The notes under the pieces are model-generated. The model was given only the letters and a program-made list of their open reading frames with translations. It was not told the origin of the DNA and ran no database searches. This document shows, piece by piece, positions 63,301-64,000 of a stretch of 64,000 nt of DNA (its first letter is position 1; the number at the start of each line of letters is the position of its first letter). Position numbers and translations under genes: made by a program. This stretch comes from Karalla daura (lineage: Eukaryota; Chordata; Actinopteri; Chaetodontiformes; Leiognathidae): the NCBI GenBank assembly GCA_029224185.1, contig CM055198.1, positions 3,980,424 through 4,044,423 on the forward strand. Reading direction: 5' to 3'.

Positions 63301-64000
63301 AGCCGCCTCCGGGGTGGCCCACGCTCACTGGAAAAAGCAATCCCGATGCTGGATTTGATCCTGGAGCTGAGATATTAAAGCTCGCCGAAAGTGAAAAAAA
63401 CGACCACCCCGGACCTGTCGTTTTAGCCGAGATCCCGACCCCGAGCGAGCGAGCCCAAACCCACCATTTGGGGTGTGAGCCGCCTCCGGGGTGGCCCACG
63501 CTCACTGGAAAAAGCAATCCCGATGCCGGATTTGATCCTGGAGCTGAGATATTAAAGCTAGCCGAAAGTGAAAAAAACGACCACCCCGGACCTGTCGTTT
63601 TGGCCGAGATCCCGACCCCGAGCGAGCGAGCCCAAACCCACCATTTGGGGTGTGAGCCGCCTCCGGGGTGGCCCACGCTCACTGGAAAAAGCAGTCCCGA
63701 TGCCGGATTTGATCCTGGAGCTGAGATATTAAAGCTCGCCGAAAGTGAAAAAAACGACCACCCCGGACCTGTCGTTTTAGCCGAGATCCCGACCCCGAGC
63801 GAGCGAGCCCAAACCCACCATTTGGGGTGTGAGCCGCCTCCGGGGTGGCCCACGCTCACTGGAAAAAGCAATCCCGATGCCGGATTTGATCCTGGAGCTG
63901 AGATATTAAAGCTCGCCGAAAGTGAAAAAAACGACCACCCCGGACCTGTCGTTTTGGCCGAGATCCCGACCCCGAGCGAGCGAGCCCAAACCCACCATTT
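60395..64000. repeat. family B super-unit, truncated by window end
   Basis: It follows the unit at 53,844 landmark by landmark (gtgtaaaaaac 61,093; agctagcc 62,675), but every monomer is 177 bp, so the four indels of the sister unit are absent. About 20.4 monomers are visible. Confidence 0.85.

Larger units (their letters stand above)
1..64000. repeat. 177-bp tandem satellite array, about 361.6 copies
   Basis: The sequence repeats every 177 bases from the first base to the last. Each monomer can be phased to begin at gagatattaa (1, 178, 355 and so on), and the last base falls at monomer offset 101. Landmark variants are separated by exact multiples of 177 throughout, except across 55,073-56,320, where four single-base indels add a net 2 bp. 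The consensus has about 104 G+C in 177 (59%) and about 15 CpG. Monomers differ from consensus at roughly 0 to 6 positions. All copies have the same orientation, with no insertion of unrelated DNA. Near-nucleosomal length, purity and HOR structure are typical of centromeric or pericentromeric satellites. That location is inferred, because no flanking DNA or chromatin data are available. The family and host lineage are not recognised. Confidence 0.98.

Noticed and set aside
744..63871. Long minus-strand ORFs (450 to 2,456 residues)
   Set aside because: They are the antisense reading of the same satellite, open because 177 is divisible by three, and nearly all end at the recurrent gatcac variant. 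The repeat matches no family I know.
1..64000. CRISPR array
   Set aside because: The repeated unit is continuous, with no unique spacers between short repeats and no cas genes. The 177-bp period is far longer than a CRISPR repeat-spacer unit.
1..64000. CENP-B box
   Set aside because: The core nTTCGnnnnAnnCGGGn was checked on both strands of the consensus. The only candidate CGAA (offsets 18-21) lacks the required T and CCCG at the right spacing.
1..64000. rDNA intergenic spacer, telomeric repeat or LTR retroelement
   Set aside because: No rRNA sequence, short telomere-like motif, primer-binding site, polypurine tract or reverse-transcriptase coding sequence is present. Every base belongs to the 177-bp monomer.
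1..64000. A previously undescribed multi-gene system
   Set aside because: There are no genes to form one. The notable content of the window is the satellite and its higher-order structure.

Overview
The whole 64 kb window is one uninterrupted head-to-tail satellite DNA array. The monomer is 177 bp (about 59% GC by my count of the consensus). The window holds about 361.6 copies, and both edges fall inside monomers, so the array continues on both sides. I see no unique sequence, transposon, RNA gene or convincing protein gene. This points to a eukaryotic nuclear genome, most likely centromeric or other constitutive heterochromatin from a long-read assembly. The monomer length is close to one nucleosome plus linker, as in many plant and animal centromeric satellites. 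I do not recognise the monomer and cannot name the lineage.

Almost all monomers differ from the consensus at only about 0 to 6 positions, and the same variants recur in fixed order, so the array has higher-order repeat (HOR) structure. One marker substitution, C to T at monomer offset 36 (making gatcac), occurs 22 times and divides the window into blocks of 16, 9, 10, 13, 10, 10, 8, 23, 8, 32, 28, 12, 18, 9, 10, 10, 8, 10, 42, 14 and 37 monomers, plus partial blocks at each end. Two HOR families alternate. Family A is a 10-monomer, 1,770-bp unit dominating about 1-15,611 and 33,843-43,931. Family B units are longer (28 to 37 monomers) with internal 7- and 14-monomer spacing, and dominate about 15,612-32,426 and 43,932-64,000. 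The A-B order occurs twice, about 28-29 kb apart, with colinear rare variants, so the right half looks like a rearranged copy of the left half.

Because 177 is divisible by three, one plus-strand frame stays open from base 1 to 55,158, and several minus-strand frames are open for kilobases. I read these as arithmetic by-products. There is no ATG start or promoter, the variants are mostly amino-acid changing, and the frame is lost where four single-base indels occur within 1.25 kb (55,073-56,320). Those are the only length changes I found in the window, and they may be consensus errors in the assembly.
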